Origin: JAEHDI01 sp035455185 | GTDB lineage: Bacteria > Acidobacteriota > Terriglobia > Bryobacterales > Bryobacteraceae | DNA length: 12,560 bases | NCBI GenBank assembly: GCA_035455185.1 | Contig: DATIFQ010000195.1 | Coordinates: forward strand, 1 to 12,560 | Direction of reading: 5' to 3' | Shown: positions 1-6,971 of the stretch, piece by piece | Layout: each line of letters begins with the position of its first letter | Position numbering within the stretch: the stretch's first letter is position 1 | Program-made: the position numbers and the translations under genes | The notes under the pieces: model-generated | Databases searched by the model: none | The model's input: the letters and a program-made list of their open reading frames with translations, nothing else | Told to the model about the DNA's origin: nothing

Positions 1-246
1 CTTGAATTCCCGGCGGGCGAGAGCCGGGAGTCGCTCGGGCTGACGGGCACGGAGACATTCCACATCGAAGGCGTGAAAGAAGCAGTGACCGGCGGGCGGC
101 GAGCAACGGTGCGCGCTCTGTCCGCGGACGGCATTGAGAGAACCTTCCAGGCGGTTGTGCGTGTGGATACGCCACGCGAAGCGGACTACTACCGTTATGG
201 CGGGATTCTGCCGTATGTGCTGCGGCAACTGGCGGCCGGGGCGTGA
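1..246 (+). CDS. acnA: Aconitate hydratase, C-terminal fragment (5' end outside window)
   Basis: Open in frame from the first base to TGA at 244-246, giving 81 residues. Recognisable AcnA C-terminal signatures are visible: the start LEFPAGESRESLGLTG matches the region after the conserved 'GVLPL' segment of aconitase domain 4, and the end matches the family's typical 'R(V/I)DTPxExxYYRhGGIL.YVLR.L' terminus. Aconitase is the TCA-cycle iron-sulfur enzyme that interconverts citrate and isocitrate in the cytoplasm. The cluster cysteines lie upstream of the window and cannot be checked. The stop codon overlaps the GTG start of the following glycosidase gene (GTGA). Identification rests on recognition of a highly conserved family. 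The choice of AcnA over AcnB follows from this C-terminal motif. Confidence 0.9.
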   Translation, partial: LEFPAGESRESLGLTGTETFHIEGVKEAVTGGRRATVRALSADGIERTFQAVVRVDTPREADYYRYGGILPYVLRQLAAGA

Positions 247-2441
247 GACGGCCCGTTCGGACGTGCATCGCACTGGCGGCGCTCGCGTCCGTGGCGTTCG
301 GCCAGGCGAAGTCCTGGCGCGGCTGGGACACCTACCACTTCATCATGTGGTCCACGGGCGCCCCGAGGGACTGGGGCACGTGGATCAACCGCCTGCGTGA
401 AATCGGCTTCACTGCCGAGGAACTAACGGCGGGCCGTGACGCCGGTCCGTTCACGATGAACAATTTCGGATTTTACGTCGAGAACCTGGTTTCCGAACTG
501 GCCTACCTTCATAGCCGGAAGCCGTTGTACGACGCGGACTGGCAGGGGTATACAACGACCCGCGACAAGAAGTATCTGGTGCGAAATCCCTGCTTTCACG
601 ACCCGGACTACTGGCCCACGGCCAAGGCGCGCGTGCAATCGCTGGTGCAGCCGTATGCCGGCCGGTCGCCGCTGCTGCACGACCTTCGGGACGAGCTCTC
701 GCTGGGGTCGTTCGCCTCGCCGATGGACTACTGCTTCGGGCCGCACACGTTGCGCGAGTTTCGCGACTGGTTGAAGTCGGAGTACGGGACGCTCGAAGCC
801 TTGAACGCGGAATGGGACACACAGTTCCCGTCGTGGGATTCGGTGATGCCGATGACGACGTACGAGGTGAAAGACCGGGAGCGGGCGGCGTTGGCGGCTG
901 GCAGGCTCGAGAACTATGCTCCATGGTCGGATCATCGCGCGTTCATGGATCTTACCTTCGCGCGAACACTCGACCGGTTCCGGGGGTATATCCGGGAGGT
1001 TGACGATGCGACGCCCGTAGGTGTGGAAGGCACGCAGATGCCGAGCGCGTGGGGCGGGTATGACCTGTGGCGGATGTCGCAAGCGATCGACTGGGTGGAA
1101 GCCTACGACATTGCTTCGAGCCGCGAGATGTTTCGCTCCTTCCTTCCGGAGGGAACGCCAATCCTCTGCACGCTGTTCGGGAGCGACTTCCCGCGGCTCA
1201 AACAGAAGGTGTGGTGGCGACTGCTGCACGGCGACCGCGGCCTGCTGGTATGGGACGACGAAGAGAGCCGGAGCGTCCTAAAGGACCAGGATGGGATGCC
1301 GGTGACCGACCGGGGCAGGGGACTGGCCGAGATTATCGCCGGGGTGCAGCCGGTGGCGCCCCTCCTGCTCAGCCTGAAGCGCGTGGACGACAGGATCGCG
1401 GTCCACTATTCGCAGGCGAGCATTCGCGCGCACTGGATGTTCGATTCCCGCGAGGACAGAGACACATGGCCGCGGCGGTTCTCTTCGTACGAGGCGACGT
1501 GGTCACGGATCGCCCGGGTGCGGGACAGCTTCGTCCGGGTGATCGAGGACCTGGGACTCCAGTACAACTTCGTTTCATATGAACAGTTGGAGAACGGCGA
1601 ACTGCTGCGGGGCGGGTACAGAGTTCTGCTGCTGCCGCAGTCGGTGGCGATGTCTGAGAAGGAGTGCCGGGCGGTCGAGGAGTTCGTCCGGCGGGGCGGC
1701 ACGGTGATCGTGGACAACATGACGGCGACAATGGACGCGCGCTGCCGGCGGCTGCCGAGAGGGCAACTCGACGGGCTGTTTGGGATCGAGCGGACGAGTG
1801 TGGGCTGGAGCGCGTCGCCCCTGGGCGGGCATTTGACGCAGCCGGATGCGGCAGTGGTGCCGCTGGAAGGATTCGAGCCGGACATCCGTGTGACCTCGGG
1901 TGCGGCGCGGGAGACGACGGCCACGAACGTACCGGTCGTGATCGCGAACCGCACTGGCATGGGGCGGACAGTGTATCTCAACCTCGACATGCACCAGTAC
2001 GGCAAGTTGAGGCTGACGCCGCCGAAGGGCCAGGCGTACACGGAATTGTTCAAGCAGTTGCTGCTGGAGTCGAGGATTGAAGCGCCGGTGAAGGTCGTGG
2101 ATTCGGTCGGCGGCAGACCCGTGCCGGGCGTTGAGGTGTGGCGATACTCGGGGAACGGTGGGCAGTACGTGGCGGTGATGCGGAGCCCGGAATTCAACGC
2201 GTCGTCCCTGGCGGAGACCGGGTATCCGGACAACGCGGAGCTGGAGAAGACCGTCCGGGTGCGGATCACGGTTCGGGGAACGAAGAAGCTGACGGATGTG
2301 CGGGGTGGCGCCAGCGTGAGCGGCAATTCGATCGAGATGGATCTGGAGCCGTGGAGCCCGGCGATTCTGAAAACGGAGGCTGGTTCCGTCGAGCGTGGGC
2401 CTAGGAGCGGGCGGCCGCGGCCGGTGGAGCGGGAAAGGTAG
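243..2441 (+). CDS. Secreted GH42-like glycoside hydrolase with beta-galactosidase trimerization-type domain
   Basis: 732 residues from a GTG that overlaps the acnA stop codon (GTGA), suggesting translational coupling; no strong ribosome-binding site is visible. Residues 1-21 look like a Sec signal peptide (MRRP basic start, hydrophobic core, cleavage near AFG/QA), so the protein is probably exported. Residues about 25-340 resemble a GH42/GH-A TIM barrel: LRDELSLG (E151) sits where the acid/base glutamate is expected, and REFRDWLKSEYGTLEALNAEW is the GH42-type segment that follows it. Residues about 380-530 resemble the glutamine-amidotransferase-like trimerization domain (VLLLPQSVAMSEKE, FVRRGGTVIVDN). 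A C-terminal beta region follows. I see no clear nucleophile glutamate in the 300-340 region, so the catalytic mechanism and substrate are uncertain. It could act on plant or microbial beta-linked sugars. Confidence 0.75.
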   Translation: MRRPVRTCIALAALASVAFGQAKSWRGWDTYHFIMWSTGAPRDWGTWINRLREIGFTAEELTAGRDAGPFTMNNFGFYVENLVSELAYLHSRKPLYDADWQGYTTTRDKKYLVRNPCFHDPDYWPTAKARVQSLVQPYAGRSPLLHDLRDELSLGSFASPMDYCFGPHTLREFRDWLKSEYGTLEALNAEWDTQFPSWDSVMPMTTYEVKDRERAALAAGRLENYAPWSDHRAFMDLTFARTLDRFRGYIREVDDATPVGVEGTQMPSAWGGYDLWRMSQAIDWVEAYDIASSREMFRSFLPEGTPILCTLFGSDFPRLKQKVWWRLLHGDRGLLVWDDEESRSVLKDQDGMPVTDRGRGLAEIIAGVQPVAPLLLSLKRVDDRIAVHYSQASIRAHWMFDSREDRDTWPRRFSSYEATWSRIARVRDSFVRVIEDLGLQYNFVSYEQLENGELLRGGYRVLLLPQSVAMSEKECRAVEEFVRRGGTVIVDNMTATMDARCRRLPRGQLDGLFGIERTSVGWSASPLGGHLTQPDAAVVPLEGFEPDIRVTSGAARETTATNVPVVIANRTGMGRTVYLNLDMHQYGKLRLTPPKGQAYTELFKQLLLESRIEAPVKVVDSVGGRPVPGVEVWRYSGNGGQYVAVMRSPEFNASSLAETGYPDNAELEKTVRVRITVRGTKKLTDVRGGASVSGNSIEMDLEPWSPAILKTEAGSVERGPRSGRPRPVERER

Positions 2442-2444
2442 CAA

Positions 2445-2487
2445 GCTCTCAGGCTGTCAGCGGTCAGCTTTCAGCGATCAGCACTTA
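2445..2487 (+). repeat. Left heptamer repeat array (consensus GCNNTCA)
   Basis: Imperfect 7-bp units: GCTCTCA at 2445-2451, one extra base, then GCTGTCA, GCGGTCA, GCTTTCA, GCGATCA and GCACTTA, continuous over 2453-2487. The same unit appears inverted on the far side of the four-helix-bundle remnant. Bases 2459-2475 match the reverse complement of 2657-2673 at 16 of 17 positions, so a transcript through the region could form a long-range stem. Arrays of this kind often accompany small four-helix-bundle genes; that statement is from general knowledge. Confidence 0.8.
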
Positions 2488-2537
2488 GCGAAGATCATCG
2501 GGCGGGCAGCCGATGGAAACCCAAGGGGACATGCACC

Positions 2538-2675
2538 GTGAAAGATTTCCACGAACTGAAAGTCTGGCAAGAGGCGCACCAATTGCCGCGGGACTATGAG
2601 GAGTCGTCCGAACGCACCATCGAGGTAAAACGGATGCTTGCCGCACTCATTCAAAAGCTGAACGCTGACCGCTGA
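2538..2675 (+). pseudogene. Internally deleted four-helix-bundle protein (23S rRNA-IVP family) remnant
   Basis: A 45-codon frame from GTG 2538 to TGA 2673-2675, with a fair ribosome-binding site (AAGGGGA) about 8 bases upstream. The start MKDFHELKVWQEAHQL is the typical N terminus of the four-helix-bundle / 23S rRNA-intervening-sequence protein family, and the end EVKRMLAALIQKLNADR is its typical C terminus. The family is normally about 115-130 residues, so roughly 70-80 central codons, covering helices 2-3 and the conserved 'R.AaSIPANIAEG' segment, are missing. The two halves are joined in frame near residue 16. The last codons and the stop lie inside the right-hand heptamer array. Function of the intact family is poorly known. 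This copy cannot form the bundle and is presumably dead, though it could still make a 45-residue peptide. Confidence 0.7.
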
Positions 2676-2704
2676 TAGCTGATGGCTGATAGCTGATAGC
2701 TGAC
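2656..2704 (+). repeat. Right heptamer repeat array (consensus AGCTGAT), inverted relative to the left array
   Basis: Seven contiguous 7-bp units: AGCTGAA, CGCTGAC, CGCTGAT, AGCTGAT, GGCTGAT, AGCTGAT and AGCTGAC. Read on the opposite strand in the phase used for the left array they become GCTATCA-type units, so the two arrays are inverted copies. The array encodes the last residues and stop of the four-helix-bundle remnant and ends 11 bases before the 3' end of the S24 peptidase gene on the other strand. Confidence 0.85.
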
Positions 2705-2714
2705 CGTTCCCAAC

Positions 2715-3530
2715 TCAGAGGTCCTCGTACGGCAGGACGCGGAGGAATTCGGCGACCGTCGCGTAGCGGTCCGGGTCGGGATTGAGGACCAGGTCGTCGT
2801 ATTCGGGGTTGAGGGGCTCGAGACGTATGCCGGTGTGTTCCCAGGAACCGTCCTCGCGGTGCGTTTTGGTACTGGTGTAGCGCTTGATGGTGAACTCACC
2901 GCCTCCGGCCGAAGCGCCGCGATTCCAGACGAGCATCCATCTTCCTTCGCGCGAGCCACCGCGGTAGGGGCGGAACACACACAGGCAGCCGTCCGGGATC
3001 GCAGGCTCCATCGAGCGCCCGATGATATGCGCGACGAACAGGTCACTTTCCGGCCGCATTCCTTCCGGAACCGGCGCGAAGCCTTCGGGCTCCACTTCCA
3101 GGTCCTCGCCGAACTTGCCAGCTGCCGCTCGGAGCGAATAGATCGGAAGGCTGGGCCGGCCCGACTCTCCGCCGCCCTCGACGTGCCTTCGATACGCGCG
3201 ATTCAGCGCCTTTTCGGGGTCCGCAATGACGATGCTTTCGCGGTCGGTGATCCGGAGAGCGTTCGAGAAGGAATCCTCCAGGGACCTCAAGAACGTTTCG
3301 GCGCCCATTTCCCGGCTGTGTCGGAGAAGGTCGTCGTCGAGGAGCTGCAGCAACTCGACGTCGTCGGGATCGGCGATCCTGTCCCAGTCCGGGCGAAGCT
3401 TGAGGTAGAGTCGATCATCAGAAGGGTCAAGCAGGAGCACGCCGGCGGTTACCTTCGACCGGCCGGGCAAGGCCAGCTCAAGCAGCAGGTATTGCGCCTT
3501 CCGTGCGTACACGACCGCTGATGAGGGCAT
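2715..3530 (-). CDS. S24/LexA-like serine peptidase with a non-HTH N-terminal domain
   Basis: 271 residues. The C-terminal half is a LexA/UmuD/signal-peptidase-fold S24 domain: GRSMEP places the nucleophile at Ser173 and FTIKRY the general base at Lys216. An Ala-Gly pair (A137-G138) in YSLRAAAGKFGE lies 36 residues before Ser173, nearly the 35-residue spacing of LexA (Ala84/Ser119), so Ser-Lys-driven self-cleavage is plausible. The N-terminal ~115 residues (GVLLLDPSDDRLYLKLRPDW and following) contain no helix-turn-helix. They resemble a DUF3037-like small domain, but I am not certain. The start is the ATG at 3530; no good ribosome-binding site is visible, and it lies 34 bases downstream of the VWFA gene on the same strand. 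It is probably a stress-linked autoproteolytic switch rather than a repressor. Family assignment of the C-terminal domain is firm; function is inferred. Confidence 0.8.
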   Translation of the reverse strand: MPSSAVVYARKAQYLLLELALPGRSKVTAGVLLLDPSDDRLYLKLRPDWDRIADPDDVELLQLLDDDLLRHSREMGAETFLRSLEDSFSNALRITDRESIVIADPEKALNRAYRRHVEGGGESGRPSLPIYSLRAAAGKFGEDLEVEPEGFAPVPEGMRPESDLFVAHIIGRSMEPAIPDGCLCVFRPYRGGSREGRWMLVWNRGASAGGGEFTIKRYTSTKTHREDGSWEHTGIRLEPLNPEYDDLVLNPDPDRYATVAEFLRVLPYEDL

Positions 3531-3564
3531 TCACAAGATATTATCGGATGGAAAGCGCAAAAGG

Positions 3565-4602
3565 TTAGGGTGTATTCGGAAAATACCCCTTGCGGGCCCG
3601 GACTTTCACGTTTGGCAGCCTGACATCGACGCGGATGTTGCGGAAGGTTCGCGCGGTGTCGGTTGTGTCAGGCACGTAGCGCAGGATGTACTGAGTGGTT
3701 ACCTCACCGGCGAGGGCGGCGACGGATTCGAAGATGCCCTTGGCGATCTCCGCGGCGTACTGGCCTGTGCCAACCTTTAGTGCATAGTTGCCCTCGTCGG
3801 ACGGAGTGGAGAGGAACCCGGAAACGTCGGAGTACAGACCCTGAAGCGGGTACTCGACGCGCCCGCCGGTATCTTCCGCGAGACGCTTGAGGTTGTGCTC
3901 GCCTTCGCTGTTGAAGCCGAAGGCGACGGTACTCATTCCGTAGATGGTGATCAGGTTTCGCTGCGCGAGCTCGAGCACTTCCTGGATGCTGTGTTTGCTA
4001 GCGGAGTCGTGGCCGTCGCCGATGACGATGAGAACGCGGCGGGGTTCGATCGGCTCGCCTTCTACCAGGCTTCGGCGAGTGCACGCCATGTAGATCGCGT
4101 CGAAGAACGCCGCGCCGCCGCCGGGCTTCAGCTTGCGAATCTTCTCCACGATCTTCTCGGGGTCGCTGGTGGTGTTCACCTGTAGCTCGGCGTCGTTGCC
4201 GAAAGAGATCAGGTAGCCGCTGAAGCGCGGGTCTCCCGGCAGGAGGTTGAAGACGAGCTCGAGCGCCGCATCCTGAAACTTCGCCCAATGGAGCCGGGAA
4301 GCATTGCTCAGGTCGAGCAGGAAGCCGACGACGACGGGCTGGCTGCGCTCGCGACTGAAATAGAGGACCTTCTGTAGCTTGCCCTCGTCGAAGATGCGAA
4401 AGTCCTTCTGCTCGAGGTCGGAAACGAAACGGTCATTCTGATCGGTGACCGTGACAGGCACGACCACCTCGTTGACTTCAATCTTGATCGGCGCAGGCGG
4501 AGCATGCTGGCCGGAGACAGGCGCCGCCGCGGACGGCGGCTTCGCCTCTTGTGCCGCGAGAGGCAACGCGAGACACCCTGCAAGTACGATGCGCCCCAGC
4601 AT
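3565..4602 (-). CDS. Secreted VWFA-related Acidobacterial-domain protein
   Basis: 345 residues from ATG 4602. An in-frame TTG at 4689 would add 29 non-signal-like residues, whereas starting at 4602 gives a clean Sec signal peptide (MLGRIVLAGCLALPLAAQ). The mature N terminus has a Pro/Ala-rich linker, then the family's hallmark beta segment (VVVPVTVTDQNDRFVSDLEQ followed by KDFRIFDEG), then a von Willebrand A fold: VVVGFLLDLSNAS as a degenerate MIDAS (D97, S99, S102), GGGAAFFDAIY, and RRVLIVIGDGHDSAS. The C-terminal VTTQYILRYVPD and VRARKGYF segments are diagnostic of the TIGR03436-type family, which is expanded in Acidobacteriota. The role is probably extracytoplasmic protein binding or surface assembly; no specific substrate is known. 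It lies 105 bases downstream of kdgK. Confidence 0.88.
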   Translation of the reverse strand: MLGRIVLAGCLALPLAAQEAKPPSAAAPVSGQHAPPAPIKIEVNEVVVPVTVTDQNDRFVSDLEQKDFRIFDEGKLQKVLYFSRERSQPVVVGFLLDLSNASRLHWAKFQDAALELVFNLLPGDPRFSGYLISFGNDAELQVNTTSDPEKIVEKIRKLKPGGGAAFFDAIYMACTRRSLVEGEPIEPRRVLIVIGDGHDSASKHSIQEVLELAQRNLITIYGMSTVAFGFNSEGEHNLKRLAEDTGGRVEYPLQGLYSDVSGFLSTPSDEGNYALKVGTGQYAAEIAKGIFESVAALAGEVTTQYILRYVPDTTDTARTFRNIRVDVRLPNVKVRARKGYFPNTP

Positions 4603-4613
4603 CCTAATACCCA

Positions 4614-4619
4614 AGTATA
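4614..4619 (-). promoter_or_regulatory. Possible -10 element for the VWFA-related gene
   Basis: On the minus strand TATACT lies 11 bases before the ATG at 4602, which would give a nearly leaderless transcript. No convincing -35 element is visible at 16-18 bases. The gene may simply be read through from kdgK, so this is a weak call. Confidence 0.25.
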
Positions 4620-4706
4620 CCGTGTGATGGTGCGGACCGGAGCCACTGTCCACGCTCGTCAGCAGCTTGGACGGTGGTTCCAGCCCCAAGGTTTCCGGTT
4701 TCGAGC

Positions 4707-5741
4707 CTACCGCTGCACCCGGCCCGAGCCGCCGCTCTTGAGCAGCGAATTCACTTCGTCCGCGGTGAACCGGCTGAAGTCACCCGGAATCGAGTGCTTC
4801 AGGCACGAGGCGGCGACGGCGAACTCAATGGCATCCTGGTGCGAAGGCAGGTTGAGCAGCCCGTAGATGAGGCCGCCGGCGAAACAGTCGCCGCCTCCGA
4901 CCCGATCCACGATATGGGTGATGTCGTAATGGCGACTGACAAGGAAGCCGGTTCCGTCGTTGAGGCACGCCGACCAGCCGTTGTGCGATGCGCTCTTGGA
5001 TTCGCGCAGCGTGATGGCGAGCATCTTCAGGTTCGAGAACTGGGTCATCACACGGGTGGTGAGGTCGCGGAAGTGGGAGACCTCCAGCTTGCCGGCGTGG
5101 ACGTCAGCCTCGGCCTGGACGCCAAGCGCCATCTGGCAGTCCTCTTCGTTGGCGATGCCAATGTCGACGAACTTAACGAGCTCGGTCATGACCTCCTTGG
5201 CCGTCTTGCCGTACTTCCAGAGGTTCTTGCGGTAGTTGAGGTCGCAGGAGACGGTGAGCCCCTTCGCCCGCGCCTTCTGGACGGCCTCGAGAGCAAGATC
5301 GGCCGCGCTCTGGCTGATTGCGGGGGTGATGCCGGTCACGTGGAACCAGCCGGCGCCATCGAAAGCCTTGTCCCAGTCGATGTCTCCGAGTTTGGCGAGG
5401 GCGATGGCGCTGTTCTCGCGATCGTAGACGACCTTGGAAGGCCGCTGGTTTGCGCCTGCCTCCACGAAATAGATGCCGAAGCGGCCTTTGCCGCGGACGA
5501 TCGAGGAGGGGTCGACACCAAAGCGGCGCATCTCGCCGATGAAGGCATCCGAGATCGGGTTGTTTGGGGGCAGGACGGTGACGTAGCGGGCGGGAACGCC
5601 GAAGCCGCCGAGGGCAACGGCCACGTTCGCCTCGCCGCCGCCGAAGGTGGCGACGAACTGCGGGGATTGAAGAAAGCGTTCGAAGCCCGGAGGGGCCAAA
5701 CGCAGCATGATTTCACCGAAGGTAACGACGGTCTTGGACAT
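4707..5741 (-). CDS. kdgK: 2-keto-3-deoxygluconate kinase (PfkB family)
   Basis: 344 residues, a full-length PfkB/ribokinase-family sugar kinase. Motif 1 is visible at FGGGEANVAVALGGFG (residues 33-48), and the C-terminal motif DRVGGGDCFAGGLIYG (279-294) carries the anion hole and catalytic base Asp285; the usual GAGD reads GGGD. DLNYRKNLW (168-175), the substrate-pocket segment typical of KDG kinases, favours KdgK over fructokinase or ribokinase. It would phosphorylate 2-keto-3-deoxygluconate to KDPG in the cytoplasm, feeding uronate and sugar-acid breakdown into the Entner-Doudoroff branch. No KDPG aldolase is in the window. It starts 18 bases after the upstream RidA-fold gene; GGAGA overlapping that gene's stop lies about 14 bases before the ATG, so the ribosome-binding site is poor. 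Substrate specificity is inferred from motifs. Confidence 0.85.
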   Translation of the reverse strand: MSKTVVTFGEIMLRLAPPGFERFLQSPQFVATFGGGEANVAVALGGFGVPARYVTVLPPNNPISDAFIGEMRRFGVDPSSIVRGKGRFGIYFVEAGANQRPSKVVYDRENSAIALAKLGDIDWDKAFDGAGWFHVTGITPAISQSAADLALEAVQKARAKGLTVSCDLNYRKNLWKYGKTAKEVMTELVKFVDIGIANEEDCQMALGVQAEADVHAGKLEVSHFRDLTTRVMTQFSNLKMLAITLRESKSASHNGWSACLNDGTGFLVSRHYDITHIVDRVGGGDCFAGGLIYGLLNLPSHQDAIEFAVAASCLKHSIPGDFSRFTADEVNSLLKSGGSGRVQR

Positions 5742-5759
5742 AACGGTTAAGAAAATCTC

Positions 5760-6896
5760 CTATTGGGAAGTCGGCAAAACGGCGACAACCTCCACGGCGA
5801 AGCTGGCGTCGAGGCCGGGCAGGCCCTCGAAAGGCAGCATCGTGCTGGCGGGGGGATTGTCCTTGTCATAAAACTCGAAGCGCACCTTCCGCACCAGGTC
5901 TCCAACCGCGTCGGAGAGGGGATAGATGCTCGACATGGCGACATGGCGGAGCGAACCGCCGGCCTGTTCCAGGTCGCGGCCGAGCCGCTGGAAAGCGAGC
6001 CTGGCGTCGTCCGGCTGGAAACGGAACGCCAGCCTGCTCCCGGACAGCAGGAGTTTCGGCGCCCCCACCAGCGCAATTTGCGAGTAGTTCGGAGATTGCG
6101 GAAGGCCGGGAGGATTCAGCAGGCGAAGCGGTGCGCCGGCGGGCGCGCGAAGGCGCGCGACGGCCTCGCACTCGACGACCGCCCTGGCGGGAGCACGCAG
6201 AATCTGCACGAAGTTCCATTCGGCTTGCGGGAACTGCGCCGAGGCGATCCCGCGGACGGCGTTGACGTCCTGAAGCGAGCTCAGGAAACACGTGGCACGG
6301 AGAATGTCCACGGGTTGGGCGCCGGCGGCCTTCACGGCGTCGGCCACGCTGGCGATCGACTTTCGGGCGAGCGGAGCTACGTCGAGAAGCATCTCGTCGG
6401 AGGCCGCCATCTGCCCGGAGATGAAGGCGATGCCGTGCGGATTCTCCGTCTTCCTCGCGACGCCGGTGGCTTCGATCACAACCTGGGCCCCCTCCATTGG
6501 GAGAGCGCCGACCTGAACCACGCTGAGCACCGGAAGCGGAAGGCGGCGCTCGGTGAACGACTCGCTCACGATCGTCTGAACGCGCCGCATATCTCCGGTG
6601 CCGGCGACGAAGGCGCGGAGTTTCACGATGGCGCCGCGGCGGGCGGTGCGTTGAAGAGCCTTGAGCGCATCCCGGACCTGCTGGGAGAGCAGTCCTTTGG
6701 GCGTCAGCGGTGAGACGTCGAAGAAGATCCGGCTTGTATCCGCCTGAATGGTGGCCGGAGGATCTTTGGGCACCTCGAGGGTCTGGGTGACCTCTTCCTT
6801 CTCGCCTTTCCCTTTTTTCCTTTGAGCGGACAATACGGCGGGGAGGATCGCGGACAACGCGAAAAGTATGAGGACGAAGACGGCCGGTTTCCGCAT
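5760..6896 (-). CDS. Secreted protein with three tandem RidA (YjgF/YER057c/UK114)-fold domains
   Basis: 378 residues with a Sec-type signal peptide (residues 1-24, VFVLILFALSAILPAVLSA) and a Lys-rich linker. Three consecutive RidA-like units follow. Unit 1 (about 56-146) has FDVSPLTPKGLLSQQ and LSVVQVGALPMEG. Unit 2 (about 155-248) has GIAFISGQMAAS, VDILRATCFLSSL and ARAVVECEAVARL. Unit 3 (about 270-376) has LLLSGSRLAF and a 'GLDASFAVEVVAVL' end strand. RidA proteins are cytoplasmic homotrimers that hydrolyse reactive enamines and imines using an arginine in the last hairpin. At the equivalent sites I see Leu, Glu/Trp and Ser/Thr, so imine deaminase activity is doubtful. One chain could fold as an intramolecular pseudo-trimer outside the cytoplasm. 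It is probably co-transcribed with kdgK. The fold call is from motifs; function is unknown. Confidence 0.72.
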   Translation of the reverse strand: MRKPAVFVLILFALSAILPAVLSAQRKKGKGEKEEVTQTLEVPKDPPATIQADTSRIFFDVSPLTPKGLLSQQVRDALKALQRTARRGAIVKLRAFVAGTGDMRRVQTIVSESFTERRLPLPVLSVVQVGALPMEGAQVVIEATGVARKTENPHGIAFISGQMAASDEMLLDVAPLARKSIASVADAVKAAGAQPVDILRATCFLSSLQDVNAVRGIASAQFPQAEWNFVQILRAPARAVVECEAVARLRAPAGAPLRLLNPPGLPQSPNYSQIALVGAPKLLLSGSRLAFRFQPDDARLAFQRLGRDLEQAGGSLRHVAMSSIYPLSDAVGDLVRKVRFEFYDKDNPPASTMLPFEGLPGLDASFAVEVVAVLPTSQ

Positions 6897-6911
6897 CGCG
6901 TTTCGGACACG

Positions 6912-6920
6912 ATTGTATCA
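6912..6920 (-). promoter_or_regulatory. Extended -10 promoter element for the RidA-fold gene
   Basis: On the minus strand this reads TGATACAAT, i.e. TG-N followed by TACAAT, 15 bases before the ATG at 6896. The -35 region is weak, as is allowed for extended -10 promoters. The transcript would have a very short leader, consistent with the absence of a ribosome-binding site. Confidence 0.4.
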
Positions 6921-6923
6921 GAA

Positions 6924-6970
6924 CTGGCCGTATGGAAATGGCTTGCCGCGGCCAGTCCAATATGGTATGG
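6924..6970. promoter_or_regulatory. Candidate operator: 7-bp dyad plus TATGG direct repeats
   Basis: CTGGCCG at 6924-6930 is a perfect inverted copy of CGGCCAG at 6949-6955. TATGG occurs at 6931, 6961 and 6966. The elements surround the pdxR promoter and extend toward the divergent RidA-fold promoter, placing them where a MocR-type autoregulator would bind. MocR regulators usually bind direct repeats, so the TATGG copies are the better candidates. Binding is inference. Confidence 0.35.
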
Positions 6971-6971
6971 T
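6943..6971 (+). promoter_or_regulatory. Sigma-70-type promoter for the pdxR-pdxS-pdxT operon
   Basis: TTGCCG (6943-6948) and TATGGT (6966-6971) are separated by exactly 17 bases. The predicted transcript start falls at about 6978, close to the GGAGG ribosome-binding site at 6978-6982, so the leader would be very short. Confidence 0.45.

Noticed and set aside
2445..2704. The heptamer arrays as a CRISPR array
   Set aside because: The units are 7 bp, contiguous and without spacers, and the two arrays are inverted relative to each other.
4603..4689. An upstream TTG start for the VWFA-related protein
   Set aside because: It would bury the signal peptide 29 residues inside the protein. The ATG at 4602 begins a standard signal peptide.
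4674..5750. A 358-codon open frame on the plus strand opposite kdgK
   Set aside because: It is the antisense shadow of a clearly conserved PfkB kinase. Long antisense frames are common in GC-rich DNA, and this one shows no family motif or ribosome-binding site.
5763..6713. A 316-codon open frame on the plus strand opposite the RidA-fold gene
   Set aside because: Antisense shadow. The minus-strand product has a signal peptide and recognisable RidA motifs, while this one is Arg/Gly/His-rich without motifs.
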